A stretch of 42,513 nucleotides of DNA from an uncultured Sulfurovum sp. GTDB taxonomy: Bacteria > Campylobacterota > Campylobacteria > Campylobacterales > Sulfurovaceae. The position numbers and the translations under genes are program-made. The notes beneath the pieces were generated by a model that had not been told where the DNA came from, made no database searches, and worked only from the letters and a program-made list of their open reading frames with translations. Shown here one piece after another: positions 18,416 to 26,560 of this stretch (positions are counted from its first letter, which is position 1; each line of letters opens with the position of its first letter). The stretch spans positions 1 through 42,513 of the forward strand of contig CACVAU010000015.1 in NCBI GenBank assembly GCA_902727915.1. Reading direction: 5' to 3'.

Positions 18416-18916
18416 ATGAAAAATACCATGACAGTAAAAACTTTAACAGCTTTGTCAATTATGATGTTGACCCAACCACTTATGGCAATTTATTCTGTTG
18501 ATTCAACTGATTGTTATACACCAACGAATGTAAAAGCACAAACACTTAATGTTTCTAAATTTAATAATGTTTGGCAAGAGCTAAACAAAAATAATAAGGC
18601 ATCACAAGCTCATTTAGAAAGTTACATTCAAACAGCTTTAGATGATAATACAGGTACACTCGATGTGGCTAAGTTTTCTTCTGTATGGCAAAAGTTAAAT
18701 ACTGATAGTTCAGTAGGACAAGCTCACTTAAGTAAATATGTAGGAACACTTTTAGATAATGCTTCAAAAAGCCAAGCTTGTACTCCTGCACCATTATTAT
18801 GTGATGCTTCACTTGATGTAGCTAAGTTTTCAACACTTTGGAATGAAGTAAAAGTAAAAAACAACAATGCTCCTCACCTAAGTTCAGCTTTAAGTTCTAC
18901 ACTTTGTAGCATCTAA
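18416..18916 (+). CDS. secreted three-repeat protein of unknown function
   Basis: I do not recognise this family. A signal peptide (about 1-24, ending MLTQPLMA) is followed by three similar units of ~33 residues. Unit 1 is about 44-77 (LNVSKFNNVWQELNK), unit 2 is 82-114 (LDVAKFSSVWQKLNT) and unit 3 is 133-165 (LDVAKFSTLWNEVKV). Each shares the pattern L-x-V-x-K-F-x2-hydrophobic-W and a later HL. Four cysteines (C33, C122, C129, C164) could form disulfides in the periplasm. The ATG at 18416 has AAGGAT upstream. It appears monocistronic, with its own AT-rich upstream region containing two inverted repeats, and is followed by a small hairpin. Role unknown. Confidence 0.8.
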   Translation: MKNTMTVKTLTALSIMMLTQPLMAIYSVDSTDCYTPTNVKAQTLNVSKFNNVWQELNKNNKASQAHLESYIQTALDDNTGTLDVAKFSSVWQKLNTDSSVGQAHLSKYVGTLLDNASKSQACTPAPLLCDASLDVAKFSTLWNEVKVKNNNAPHLSSALSSTLCSI

Positions 18917-18922
18917 AAAGCA

Positions 18923-18941
18923 TACACCTTTTTTAGGTGTA
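18923..18941 (+). terminator. hairpin after the secreted repeat protein
   Basis: Arms TACACCT (18923-18929) and AGGTGTA (18935-18941) with a TTTTT loop, 7 bases after the stop. There is no run of T after the hairpin, so intrinsic termination is uncertain. Confidence 0.4.
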
Positions 18942-19102
18942 TTACTGTCCACAAAACGAAAAACTCTACTCTTCCTTTGTATTGCCTTTTCATAAAGTTT
19001 TGTGGACTATAATAGATCTAATTATTTATGTGATTATTTTTTTAAAATTATTTTTGGGATAAGAGATATCCCAATGTGTGTATTCTCAAATATACTTTAG
19101 AG

Positions 19103-19543
19103 TTATTTACTTTTATTCCACTCGTAGTAAGTTTTGGCCTTTGAAATGTTGCTATATTCAAAACGTACAGCCTCACCTTTTTTTTCAATGCTAAAACCAC
19201 TCTCATCAGCAGAAAGCATTTCACCTTTCTCTTTATCTCCACCATGAATTTTAAACTTTACACGTTCACCAACTGCAGACATAAAATGTGTAGGGTTTTC
19301 AAGTTTACGCTCAATACCAGGCGAAGATACTTCTAAAAAGTATGCTCCATGCATAGGAGGATTTACATCAAAAAATACAGAAAGCTCATTGGAAATTTCT
19401 GCACAAAGATCTAAGTTAACACCCCCCTCTTTGGTAATGAAAACACGGTAAATTGTATTATTATCTTCTTGAACTGTTTCAGTTCCATAAAAACTAGCAC
19501 CATTGGCTTTAATAATCTTTTCTATTTGCTCATTAAGATTCAT
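19103..19543 (-). CDS. rimP: ribosome maturation factor RimP
   Basis: Cytosolic factor needed for maturation of the 30S subunit. I start at ATG 19541-19543 (MNLNEQIEKIIKANG) because GAGGAT lies 7 bases upstream. The longer open frame, with further Met codons, would overlap rbfA more deeply. Family features are VFITKEGGVNLDLCAEISNE and FLEVSSPGIERKL, followed by a small SH3-like C-terminal domain. At 146 residues it has normal length. It is last in the lpxC-to-rimP operon and overlaps rbfA by 11 bases. Confidence 0.93.
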   Translation of the reverse strand: MNLNEQIEKIIKANGASFYGTETVQEDNNTIYRVFITKEGGVNLDLCAEISNELSVFFDVNPPMHGAYFLEVSSPGIERKLENPTHFMSAVGERVKFKIHGGDKEKGEMLSADESGFSIEKKGEAVRFEYSNISKAKTYYEWNKSK

Positions 19544-19928
19544 TTGATTTATCCTCATTCTTAACATCATCATTATCGTGACGTTTACCTATTTCTTTAA
19601 ATAATGCTTCTATTTTTGAAATATCTTCTAACTGACTATCAAACTCAAAAGTAAACTTTGGGGACTTAAACCAACCTTCACTCTCACGAACATAAGTAGA
19701 CAAAAAACCTGAAACAGCTCTAAGTTGTTTTAAGGCTTCACTTTGCTCTTTTTCAGTTAAGTATGATTTGTCAAGGTAAACTTTTGCGTCATATCGTCCA
19801 CGTGAACATACAACAGCTGTCACTGATAATGCATTGATACGATTGTCATTCATCCCAGAAAAAGCCTCTGGAAGTAACTCAACTAAGCGTGACTCAGTTC
19901 TTTTTCTTTTTATCTCTTCTTCTCTCAT
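19533..19928 (-). CDS. rbfA: ribosome-binding factor A
   Basis: Cold-shock KH-fold protein that binds the 30S subunit and assists 16S rRNA 5' processing. At 131 residues the sequence carries typical RbfA blocks: VTAVVCSRGRYDAKVYLDKS and the AVSGFLSTYVRES segment, then PKFTFEFDSQLEDISKIEALF. The C-terminus is acidic and basic, rich in D, N and K. It lies 55 bases after infB and overlaps rimP, forming the conserved infB-rbfA-rimP group. Confidence 0.94.
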   Translation of the reverse strand: MREEEIKRKRTESRLVELLPEAFSGMNDNRINALSVTAVVCSRGRYDAKVYLDKSYLTEKEQSEALKQLRAVSGFLSTYVRESEGWFKSPKFTFEFDSQLEDISKIEALFKEIGKRHDNDDVKNEDKSNES

Positions 19929-19978
19929 TTATATTCCTGAATATAGAAGGTAGGCACAGAGTCACCCCTGTGATAAAG

Positions 19979-19992
19979 CTAGACTAGTCTAG
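19979..19992. repeat. 14-bp perfect palindrome spanning the infB stop
   Basis: CTAGACTAGTCTAG is its own reverse complement and includes the infB TAG stop. The following infB-rbfA spacer also contains CACAG/CTGTG (19955-19972) and ATATTC/GAATAT (19931-19944) pairings, so the junction mRNA may be structured. Confidence 0.5.
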
Positions 19993-22830
19993 TTTTACTT
20001 GTTCCTCTACCATTTTAAACGTTTCAATTACATCACCATCTTTAATGTCGTTGTAATTATGAAGCATGATACCACACTCGAAACCATTCTTAACTTCTTT
20101 AACATCATCATTAAATCTCTTAAGAGATGAAATCGTTGTTGTGTAAACAACAACACCGTCTCTAATAAGTCTTGCACCAGCATTACGTACAATTGTTCCA
20201 TCTGACACTTTACAACCAGCAATGGTTCCAACTTTAGCAACTGTAAATGTTTCACGTACTTCTGCCTGACCTGTAACCTCTTCAGAGATTGTAGGTGACA
20301 TCATACCACCAAGAAGTGCTTTAACATCATCAAGTAGCTCATAAATAATTGAATAAGTCTTAATCTCAACGCCCAACTCTTTAGCTCTTTTCTTAACAGC
20401 ACCCGTAGGTCTAACGTTAAAGCCTAAAATAATTGAGTGTTCTGATGCATCTGCAAGTTGCACATCTGACTCCGTAACCCCACCAACACCTTCATGGATA
20501 ACATTAACTTTAACTTCTTCATTTTTAAGTTCTGACAATGTTCCCTTAATCGCTTCAAGAGAACCCTGAACATCTGTTTTAATAATAACTGGTAACGATT
20601 TAAGGTTACCCTCTTTAATAATCGCAGAAAGATCATCAATCGTAACTTTGGTACTCTTAGAAAGTTCTTTGGTTCTTGTATATTCAGCTCTTTTATCAGC
20701 TAACTCTCTGGCTTCTTTTTCAGAATCCATAACAATCAATACATCACCAGCATTTGGTACTTCTGAAAGACCAACAATGGCAGCAGGAGTTGATGGTGCA
20801 ATGGACTTAGCTCTTGTACCATCATCTAAAATCATGGTTTTAACTTTACCAAATTTTGTACCAACAACAAAAGCATCACCAACATTTAAGGTACCATTAT
20901 GAACAATAACATTTGCAGTTGCACCAAAACCTTTTTCCAAAGAAGACTCAACAACAATTGCTTTTGCATTCCTTCCTGGATCAGCTTCAAGTTCTAGTAC
21001 TTCTGCTGTAAGAAGAAGTGTTTCAAGAAGTTCATCAATACCGGCACCAGAATGCGCAGAAACAGGAACAAACTCATGTTCGCCACCCCATTCGATTGGT
21101 GTAATTTCAAGCTCTGCTAACTGACCTTTTACTAACTCTGGATTAGCAGCTTCTTTATCCATTTTGTTAATGGCAACAACAATAGGTACTCCAGCAGCTT
21201 TTGCATGAGATACAGCTTCTTTTGTTTGTTGCTTAACACCATCATCAGCAGCAACAACAATAATTACAATGTCTGTAGCCTGAGCTCCACGTGAACGCAT
21301 CTCAGTAAAGGCTGCGTGACCTGGCGTATCAATAAATGAAATCTTTTTACCATCTTTAGTAACTTGATAAGCACCAACATGTTGAGTGATTCCACCAGCT
21401 TCTTTATCGGCTACTTTAGTTTGTCTAATTCTGTCAAGAAGTGACGTTTTACCATGATCGACATGCCCCATAATCGTAATAATTGGTGCTCTCTCTTCAG
21501 GATTCTCATCTTCTTCAGAATCGTATACTTTTACATAATCAAGTGCATCTAGTGGATCAATTGTATGTACTTCAACTTCAAACTCTTCTGCAAGAATTTC
21601 AATAGAATCTTTATCTAAGAAATCATTTTGTGTGAACATTGTTCCTAAGGTAAATAGAACTTTAATTACTTCACCTGTTGAACGACCAACTTTTTCAGCA
21701 AATTCGTAAACTCTTACATTTTCTGGAATCTCAATAGAAGTAATTGGTCCTGTACTTTCTTCTTTAATGTACTTTTTACGTTTTCCACCACCACGTCTAA
21801 GTCCAGATGGTTTACGACGACCACCTTGTCCACCACGTCCACGGTTTTGTTGTTGTCCTCCACCAGCTGCAGCTCTTTTTTTAGCTTCTTCTTTACGCTT
21901 AGCTTCTTGTTTCATCATATCTTCATAGATATTCTTATCAGAAAAATCAAGCATTAATACTTCTGGTTCTTCTTCTACTTCTGTAACTTGATTACGTCCA
22001 TAAGAATTTCCGAAACCTGTATTAGACATAAAGTCTAGTTTTTCACCAGATTCTTTTGCAGTTGCTATTTTTTTAATCTTCTTTTTAGAAGGTGGTGTAG
22101 GCATCCCTCTTGGTTTAGATTTATTCTCAACAACCACAGGTCTTCGTTCTTCAATAATTCTAATCTTTGGCTTATCTCTATCTGCTTTTTTAACAACCGT
22201 AATACCAATACGTTTACGTCTCGCTTTTGGCTTCTCTACAACAGGTTTTTCTTCAACTACTTCTTCTTTAGGAATGTTTTCTTCTACTACTTCAGAACTT
22301 TTGATTTCCTCAGATTTTTTTACCTCCTCAGAGATAGGAACTTCCACCTCTTTTGCTACTTCAGCAACAACTTCAGGTTCAGCTTGAACTTTTTCCACTT
22401 CAACAACTGTTTCTTCTTCAAGAATTTTTACTTCTTCAACAATCTTTGGCACTTCTTTCTTTTTAGGCGTTGCTGTAATCGAACCTCTTTTACGTGATGT
22501 TTTTCTAGCTGTTGGTCTAACCTTAGGAGCTTCTTCTTTGATTATTGTTTCCTTCGCCACTTGAACTTCTTGTTCCACTGTTTTAACAGCAATCTCTTTT
22601 TCTTTAACTTCTGTTTTTACTGCAACTTTTTTAACGATTTTAGGTTTTGGTTTAACAGGTTTTGGCTTCACACCATTAATAACGTAATCTACTAAGATAC
22701 CAGCTTCTTCTACTGTTACTGTGCTGTTGGCAACTTTTACATCGTAACCCAACTCTTTAGCTTTTTCAATAAGTACTGCATTTGATGCACCTGCTTCAAC
22801 TGCAATCTCTTGGATTTTAACTCTATCCAT
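19984..22830 (-). CDS. infB: translation initiation factor IF-2
   Basis: GTPase that delivers fMet-tRNA to the 30S subunit and promotes subunit joining. The layout is an N-terminal IF2_N-like segment (1-50) and a long charged linker rich in V, E, K and P (about 55-260). A Gly/Arg-rich basic patch (323-352) and a second IF2_N (about 365-425) follow, then the GTPase domain with GHVDHGKT (455-462), DTPGH (501-505) and NKMD (555-558), and finally domains II to IV. The 948-residue length is at the long end because of the linker. It overlaps ylxR by 8 bases. Confidence 0.97.
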   Translation of the reverse strand: MDRVKIQEIAVEAGASNAVLIEKAKELGYDVKVANSTVTVEEAGILVDYVINGVKPKPVKPKPKIVKKVAVKTEVKEKEIAVKTVEQEVQVAKETIIKEEAPKVRPTARKTSRKRGSITATPKKKEVPKIVEEVKILEEETVVEVEKVQAEPEVVAEVAKEVEVPISEEVKKSEEIKSSEVVEENIPKEEVVEEKPVVEKPKARRKRIGITVVKKADRDKPKIRIIEERRPVVVENKSKPRGMPTPPSKKKIKKIATAKESGEKLDFMSNTGFGNSYGRNQVTEVEEEPEVLMLDFSDKNIYEDMMKQEAKRKEEAKKRAAAGGGQQQNRGRGGQGGRRKPSGLRRGGGKRKKYIKEESTGPITSIEIPENVRVYEFAEKVGRSTGEVIKVLFTLGTMFTQNDFLDKDSIEILAEEFEVEVHTIDPLDALDYVKVYDSEEDENPEERAPIITIMGHVDHGKTSLLDRIRQTKVADKEAGGITQHVGAYQVTKDGKKISFIDTPGHAAFTEMRSRGAQATDIVIIVVAADDGVKQQTKEAVSHAKAAGVPIVVAINKMDKEAANPELVKGQLAELEITPIEWGGEHEFVPVSAHSGAGIDELLETLLLTAEVLELEADPGRNAKAIVVESSLEKGFGATANVIVHNGTLNVGDAFVVGTKFGKVKTMILDDGTRAKSIAPSTPAAIVGLSEVPNAGDVLIVMDSEKEARELADKRAEYTRTKELSKSTKVTIDDLSAIIKEGNLKSLPVIIKTDVQGSLEAIKGTLSELKNEEVKVNVIHEGVGGVTESDVQLADASEHSIILGFNVRPTGAVKKRAKELGVEIKTYSIIYELLDDVKALLGGMMSPTISEEVTGQAEVRETFTVAKVGTIAGCKVSDGTIVRNAGARLIRDGVVVYTTTISSLKRFNDDVKEVKNGFECGIMLHNYNDIKDGDVIETFKMVEEQVKLD

Positions 22831-23074
22831 TCTTATCTAACTCCTTTAAATACTTAACAAACTGTTCACTATCTTCACTAGAGAGCCGAAAACGTTTCGT
22901 TAAACCTTTTACTTTTTTTTCGTTTTCACGGCAACCATGACAAATATAAAAACTCCGACCTTGTCCAGTGTAAGGAAAAATGTTACTGTTTTTCTCTTGT
23001 AGTCGAATTAATTTTTGTTGGGGCTTTCGTTCTCTACATGTTATACACATGCGTACTGGTTTATTTTTTCGCAT
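22823..23074 (-). CDS. ylxR: YlxR family (DUF448) RNA-binding-like protein
   Basis: Small basic 83-residue protein with the DUF448 opening [18 protein letters not shown] and a later [12 protein letters not shown]. It lies immediately upstream of infB (8-base overlap), the conserved position of ylxR. Some homologues are reported as nucleoid-associated regulators or RNase P partners. The four cysteines in two CxxC motifs could bind a metal. Confidence 0.88.
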   Translation of the reverse strand: MRKNKPVRMCITCRERKPQQKLIRLQEKNSNIFPYTGQGRSFYICHGCRENEKKVKGLTKRFRLSSEDSEQFVKYLKELDKNG

Positions 23075-23139
23075 AATTATACCTATATTTTGTTATTAAC
23101 AAGCTGACCAAATATCACATTAGTGAGGAAGAAGTAGTT

Positions 23140-24036
23140 TTAGTTCTTAGACGTTACGCCATAATTATCAAGCGTCTTCGTATAAACTCTAAATTTAGGA
23201 AACTTCACGGCTAATGCTTTGTGGATTTTCTCTGCATCATCAGCATAACAAAGAGAGAAAAATGTTGAGCCAGAACCAGAAAGTGTACTCATTAATGCAC
23301 CATTTGAAAGTGCTATTTTTTGTACTTCAAATAAATCAGGTAACTGCTTCATTCTACGTGTTTGATGCAACATGTCTTTCGATGCTATTTTAAGCAAGTC
23401 CCACGACTCTGTCATGAATAGCGCCGTCATAAAAGAAGAACGCGACAAGGAATAAACCATCTCTTCTGTACGATATAAATCAGGTAAAACATTTCTTGAT
23501 TTTGCTGTAGAAATTGTCTTGTTTGGCACCACAATAACAGCTCTCAAATAGTCAGGAACTTTTCTTTTTTTAGAGTAAACTTTTTTCTCTTCAATACAAG
23601 CAACATTAAAGCCTCCCATCACTGCTGGAGTAATATTATCAGGGTGAGGTTCATACTCTAAAGCTAAATTAAGAAGCTTACGTTTACTATAACGTTCCCC
23701 TGCTGCAACATAAGCTGAAGTCAAAGCAGCTGTTATTACAGCTGATGAAGAACCCAATCCACGTGAAATAGGAATACGATTGGTAAACTCAAAGCGAAAG
23801 TTTTCTCTTTTTTCTCCCTCTTTATAACCTTTAATCTTAGAAAACTGCTTGTTAAAGATGTTCATAAAGAGTATATTTTTACGAATATGAGGATTTTCTG
23901 CACCTTCTCCACGAGTGGAAACAGAAAAAAAACGCGAAGGTTTAATGTTAACTTCATTACGAAAGTTAATGGCTAAACCAAGAGTATCAAACCCTGGTCC
24001 AAGATTGGCTGATGTTGCTGGTACAGATACAAACAA
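23140..24036 (-). CDS. thrB: homoserine kinase
   Basis: GHMP-family kinase that phosphorylates L-homoserine on the way to threonine. It begins FVSVPATSANLGPGFDTLGLA, and its ATP-binding GHMP motif is PISRGLGSSSAVITAAL. A C-terminal GALMSTLSGSGSTFFSL segment closes the active site. At 298 residues it has family length. It starts with TTG at 24034-24036, supported by AAGGA upstream and by PATSANLGPGFD falling at the family's usual position. The neighbours tsaB and ylxR match the order known in Campylobacter. Confidence 0.95.
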   Translation of the reverse strand: MFVSVPATSANLGPGFDTLGLAINFRNEVNIKPSRFFSVSTRGEGAENPHIRKNILFMNIFNKQFSKIKGYKEGEKRENFRFEFTNRIPISRGLGSSSAVITAALTSAYVAAGERYSKRKLLNLALEYEPHPDNITPAVMGGFNVACIEEKKVYSKKRKVPDYLRAVIVVPNKTISTAKSRNVLPDLYRTEEMVYSLSRSSFMTALFMTESWDLLKIASKDMLHQTRRMKQLPDLFEVQKIALSNGALMSTLSGSGSTFFSLCYADDAEKIHKALAVKFPKFRVYTKTLDNYGVTSKN

Positions 24037-24074
24037 AGTGCTTCCTTTGTTGATGTTGTAATGTTTATAAACGA

Positions 24075-24533
24075 TTACACGGCAGGAAGAATATACAACG
24101 GTTTATTATTGTCTAAAATAGTCACTTCACTCAACATGGAAGGTAGTTCAAACCGTTGCTCTAAGACCTCATCAAATTTTTTCGTTATTATAGTGTTATT
24201 TTCTTTGATAAAGTACAGCTTCCCCATCGCTTTTATTGGTTTTTGTTTATTTAAATCAAAAGCTTCACAGGCTTCAAAACTAATATTTTTTAAAATTTCT
24301 AATGAACGTAAAGTGATGTAGGTGAGTTTAATTGCCATATACGAGCCAGGTCCAGAAGTATAAATAACCTGTAAATAATTATATTTTAAAGATAGTTCAT
24401 CTAAAATTTTTAAAAGTACTTCAGATATTTTCCCTGAATGTTCTAGCGTTTCAATCAGTTGGTTTTCTTTATACACCCCTATAAGAAGAGGTGAAGAGAT
24501 GGGAATAATAAGAATTTTATAAGAACTAGGCAA
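24075..24533 (-). CDS. tsaB: tRNA threonylcarbamoyladenosine biosynthesis protein TsaB
   Basis: Non-catalytic partner of TsaD in making t6A at position 37 of ANN-decoding tRNAs. At 152 residues it is a short, diverged member, as in other Campylobacterota. The telling segment is YTSGPGSYMAIKLTYITLRSLE, equivalent to GPGSFTGLRIG; the usual N-terminal IDT motif is replaced by IIPISSP. The TTG start lies inside the end of lpxC (8-base overlap). The call relies on that motif plus the conserved position between lpxC and thrB. Confidence 0.8.
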   Translation of the reverse strand: MPSSYKILIIPISSPLLIGVYKENQLIETLEHSGKISEVLLKILDELSLKYNYLQVIYTSGPGSYMAIKLTYITLRSLEILKNISFEACEAFDLNKQKPIKAMGKLYFIKENNTIITKKFDEVLEQRFELPSMLSEVTILDNNKPLYILPAV

Positions 24534-25410
24534 AACTTTTTATAAACTCTCTGCTTTGAATCTTAGATAAAGAAACCATCTCATAATTGGCTGTATCAGC
24601 CAATAAAGCTACTGTTAACTCATGATTAAGTTTATGGCTACCAGCAAATGAAGAGTAGGCACCCAATATATTATGACCTGTCACCATCATGTCACCCATG
24701 GCATCCAAAATTTTATGACGTGCAAATTCATTTTCAAACCTTAAACCTTCAGGATTTAAGACCTTTTCATTATCAAGACCAATAGCATTATTTAACGAAG
24801 CTCCTAATGCAAGATTTATACTTTGTAAATATTGAATATCACGAGCAAAACCAAAAGTTCTAGCCCTTGAAATTTCTTCTAAAAAAGGTTTTGTACCAAA
24901 GGAGTATGCTTGTGATTGTTGACCAATAACAGGATGCGCAAAATTAATTTCAAAATCAAAAGTCACACTGTTGCTTGGTTCAATTTTTACAAACTTTTCA
25001 CCATCACGTACTTCAACTGCTTTTTTAATACGAATAATCTCTTTAGGAGCATCTTGTTCTTTAATACCAGCTTCATCCAACAAAAGACAAAATGAAGCAG
25101 CCGAGCCATCCATAATAGGCATTTCATTGCCATCTACAATCACACGCATATTGTCAATACCATAGGCATAAACAGCTGAAAGAAAGTGTTCAATGGTGGA
25201 AATGCTTCCCTTAGTATTACCAATAACAGTGGCCATCTGTGTATCAACAACAACCGAAGGAGAAAGAGGAATGGTTAAGGCTAAATCTTCACGATAAAAG
25301 ACAATACCAGCATTGGTCTCTAAGGGTTCAAGACGCAGTTTAATTGGCTCACCTTTATGCAGTCCTATCCCAATGACTTCTACAACTTGGCTAATGGTTC
25401 GTTGATTCAT
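24526..25410 (-). CDS. lpxC: UDP-3-O-acyl-N-acetylglucosamine deacetylase
   Basis: Zinc-dependent deacetylase, the committed step of lipid A synthesis. It starts NQRTISQVVEVIGIGLHKGE. The zinc site uses the His of TIEHFLSAVYAYG and HKILDAMGD (His and Asp), and the catalytic His is in SHKLNHELT. At 294 residues it has normal length. It is the first gene of a seven-gene operon running to rimP. Its -10 box is at 25444-25449 with a 12-bp palindrome just upstream. Confidence 0.96.
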   Translation of the reverse strand: MNQRTISQVVEVIGIGLHKGEPIKLRLEPLETNAGIVFYREDLALTIPLSPSVVVDTQMATVIGNTKGSISTIEHFLSAVYAYGIDNMRVIVDGNEMPIMDGSAASFCLLLDEAGIKEQDAPKEIIRIKKAVEVRDGEKFVKIEPSNSVTFDFEINFAHPVIGQQSQAYSFGTKPFLEEISRARTFGFARDIQYLQSINLALGASLNNAIGLDNEKVLNPEGLRFENEFARHKILDAMGDMMVTGHNILGAYSSFAGSHKLNHELTVALLADTANYEMVSLSKIQSREFIKSFA

Positions 25411-25443
25411 AACTAAATATTCCTTTACTTATTTTAAATAGAT

Positions 25444-25461
25444 ATTATAACACAATTGTGT
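25444..25461 (-). promoter_or_regulatory. lpxC operon promoter with adjacent palindrome
   Basis: Minus-strand TATAAT at 25444-25449, directly preceded by the perfect palindrome ACACAATTGTGT (25450-25461). The position, overlapping where a regulator would touch the upstream edge of the -10, suggests an operator. The rest of the 257-base gap to msrAB is AT-rich; at 25637-25642 it holds a plus-strand extended -10 (TGT then TATATT) for msrAB. Confidence 0.5.
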
Positions 25462-25667
25462 ATAGATTGTACTTGTTCACATTTAACTCACAAATAATTC
25501 TACAGTTATCATAATTATTTATCCATAGAAACTCTAAAAATACTTTAAAAAAGTTACAAAATAAATCTATTTTTCATGAACTAAAACTTTATTGTATAGA
25601 TTCAATTTTTCATGGCTAGTTTTTAATGAATAATGTTATATTTCTTCATAAATATTAGGAGTAACTA

Positions 25668-26525
25668 ATGAAATATAATGATTTAACAGCCCAAGAGATA
25701 AATATCATAGAAAATAAAGGAACAGAAATGCCTTTTTCTGGGAAATATGATAAGTTTTATGAGTCTGGAATTTATAATTGTAAAAAATGTAATAGCCCTC
25801 TTTTTAACTCACAAGACAAATTTGACTCTGGTTCAGGTTGGCCAAGTTTTGATGATGCCATACCCAATGCTGTCAAAACCATACCCGATGCTGACGGATT
25901 TCGCGTAGAGATTGTTTGTGCCAATTGTGGTGGACATTTAGGTCATGTTTTTATGGGTGAACAACTTACCCCTAAAAATAGACGACATTGTGTTAATTCT
26001 GTTTCACTAAACTTTCAAACACTCCATAACGATGCAAGATATAAAAAAGCATATTTTGCTTCAGGATGTTTTTGGGGAACAGAATATTGGTTTCAAAAAG
26101 AAGAAGGTGTTTTTAATGCCGACTCAGGGTATATGGGTGGACATACAGAAAATCCAACCTACAGAGAAGTATGTGGAAAACAAACAGGTCATTTAGAAGT
26201 AGTCGAAGTAACCTATGATTCAACCATTGTTACTTTTAAAACCTTATGTAAACTCTTTTTTGAAACACATAACCCAGAACAAAAAAATGGTCAAGGTCCA
26301 GACATCGGTCCACAATACCTTTCTGCTATTTTTACAAACAATCAAGAAGAAAAAAAGATTGTCATACAACTCATTGATGAACTAGAAGCTAAAAACATGC
26401 AAATTGCAACCATGATTAAAGATGCCAATCAACATCAGTTTTATAAAGCTGAAGAGGATCATCAAAACTATTATAAATTACGAAATTCTACCCCCTATTG
26501 TCATATTTATACTAAAAGGTTTTAA
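25668..26525 (+). CDS. msrAB: bifunctional methionine sulfoxide reductase, MsrB-MsrA fusion
   Basis: Repairs oxidised methionine: the N-terminal MsrB domain handles the R form and the C-terminal MsrA domain the S form. MsrB carries zinc-ligand pairs C38/C41 and C84/C87, the segment GSGWPSF and catalytic C108 in RHCVNSVSL. MsrA has catalytic C134 in SGCFWGTEYWF. The order MsrB then MsrA is the reverse of many known fusions. No signal peptide is seen, so it is cytosolic. A ribosome binding site, AGGAG, lies 7 bases before the ATG. The stop codon lies at the centre of a 25-bp palindrome. Confidence 0.95.
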   Translation: MKYNDLTAQEINIIENKGTEMPFSGKYDKFYESGIYNCKKCNSPLFNSQDKFDSGSGWPSFDDAIPNAVKTIPDADGFRVEIVCANCGGHLGHVFMGEQLTPKNRRHCVNSVSLNFQTLHNDARYKKAYFASGCFWGTEYWFQKEEGVFNADSGYMGGHTENPTYREVCGKQTGHLEVVEVTYDSTIVTFKTLCKLFFETHNPEQKNGQGPDIGPQYLSAIFTNNQEEKKIVIQLIDELEAKNMQIATMIKDANQHQFYKAEEDHQNYYKLRNSTPYCHIYTKRF

Positions 26526-26535
26526 ACCTTTTAGT
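26511..26535. terminator. 25-bp palindrome centred on the msrAB stop codon
   Basis: Arms ACTAAAAGGTTT (26511-26522) and AAACCTTTTAGT (26524-26535) around a single T. As RNA it forms an A-rich/U-rich hairpin that could terminate msrAB before the ptsHI promoter. There is no T-run after it, so the role is inferred. Confidence 0.45.
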
Positions 26536-26548
26536 AAAATCTATTGGC

Positions 26549-26554
26549 TACAAT
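26549..26554 (+). promoter_or_regulatory. ptsHI -10 box (probably leaderless)
   Basis: TACAAT ends 7 bases before the ATG at 26561, so transcription should begin at or next to the A of the start codon. There is no Shine-Dalgarno sequence in the intervening ACTTCT or upstream. Confidence 0.45.
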
Positions 26555-26560
26555 ACTTCT

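Noticed and set aside
19056..19072. GGGATA / TATCCC hairpin as the rimP operon terminator
   Set aside because: The stem is real (6 bp, 5-base loop), but neither strand has a T-run after it; the minus strand continues with A-rich sequence, so I do not call a terminator.
19048..19245. Minus-strand 65-codon frame overlapping rimP
   Set aside because: Same-strand shadow of rimP in another frame, with no start signals.
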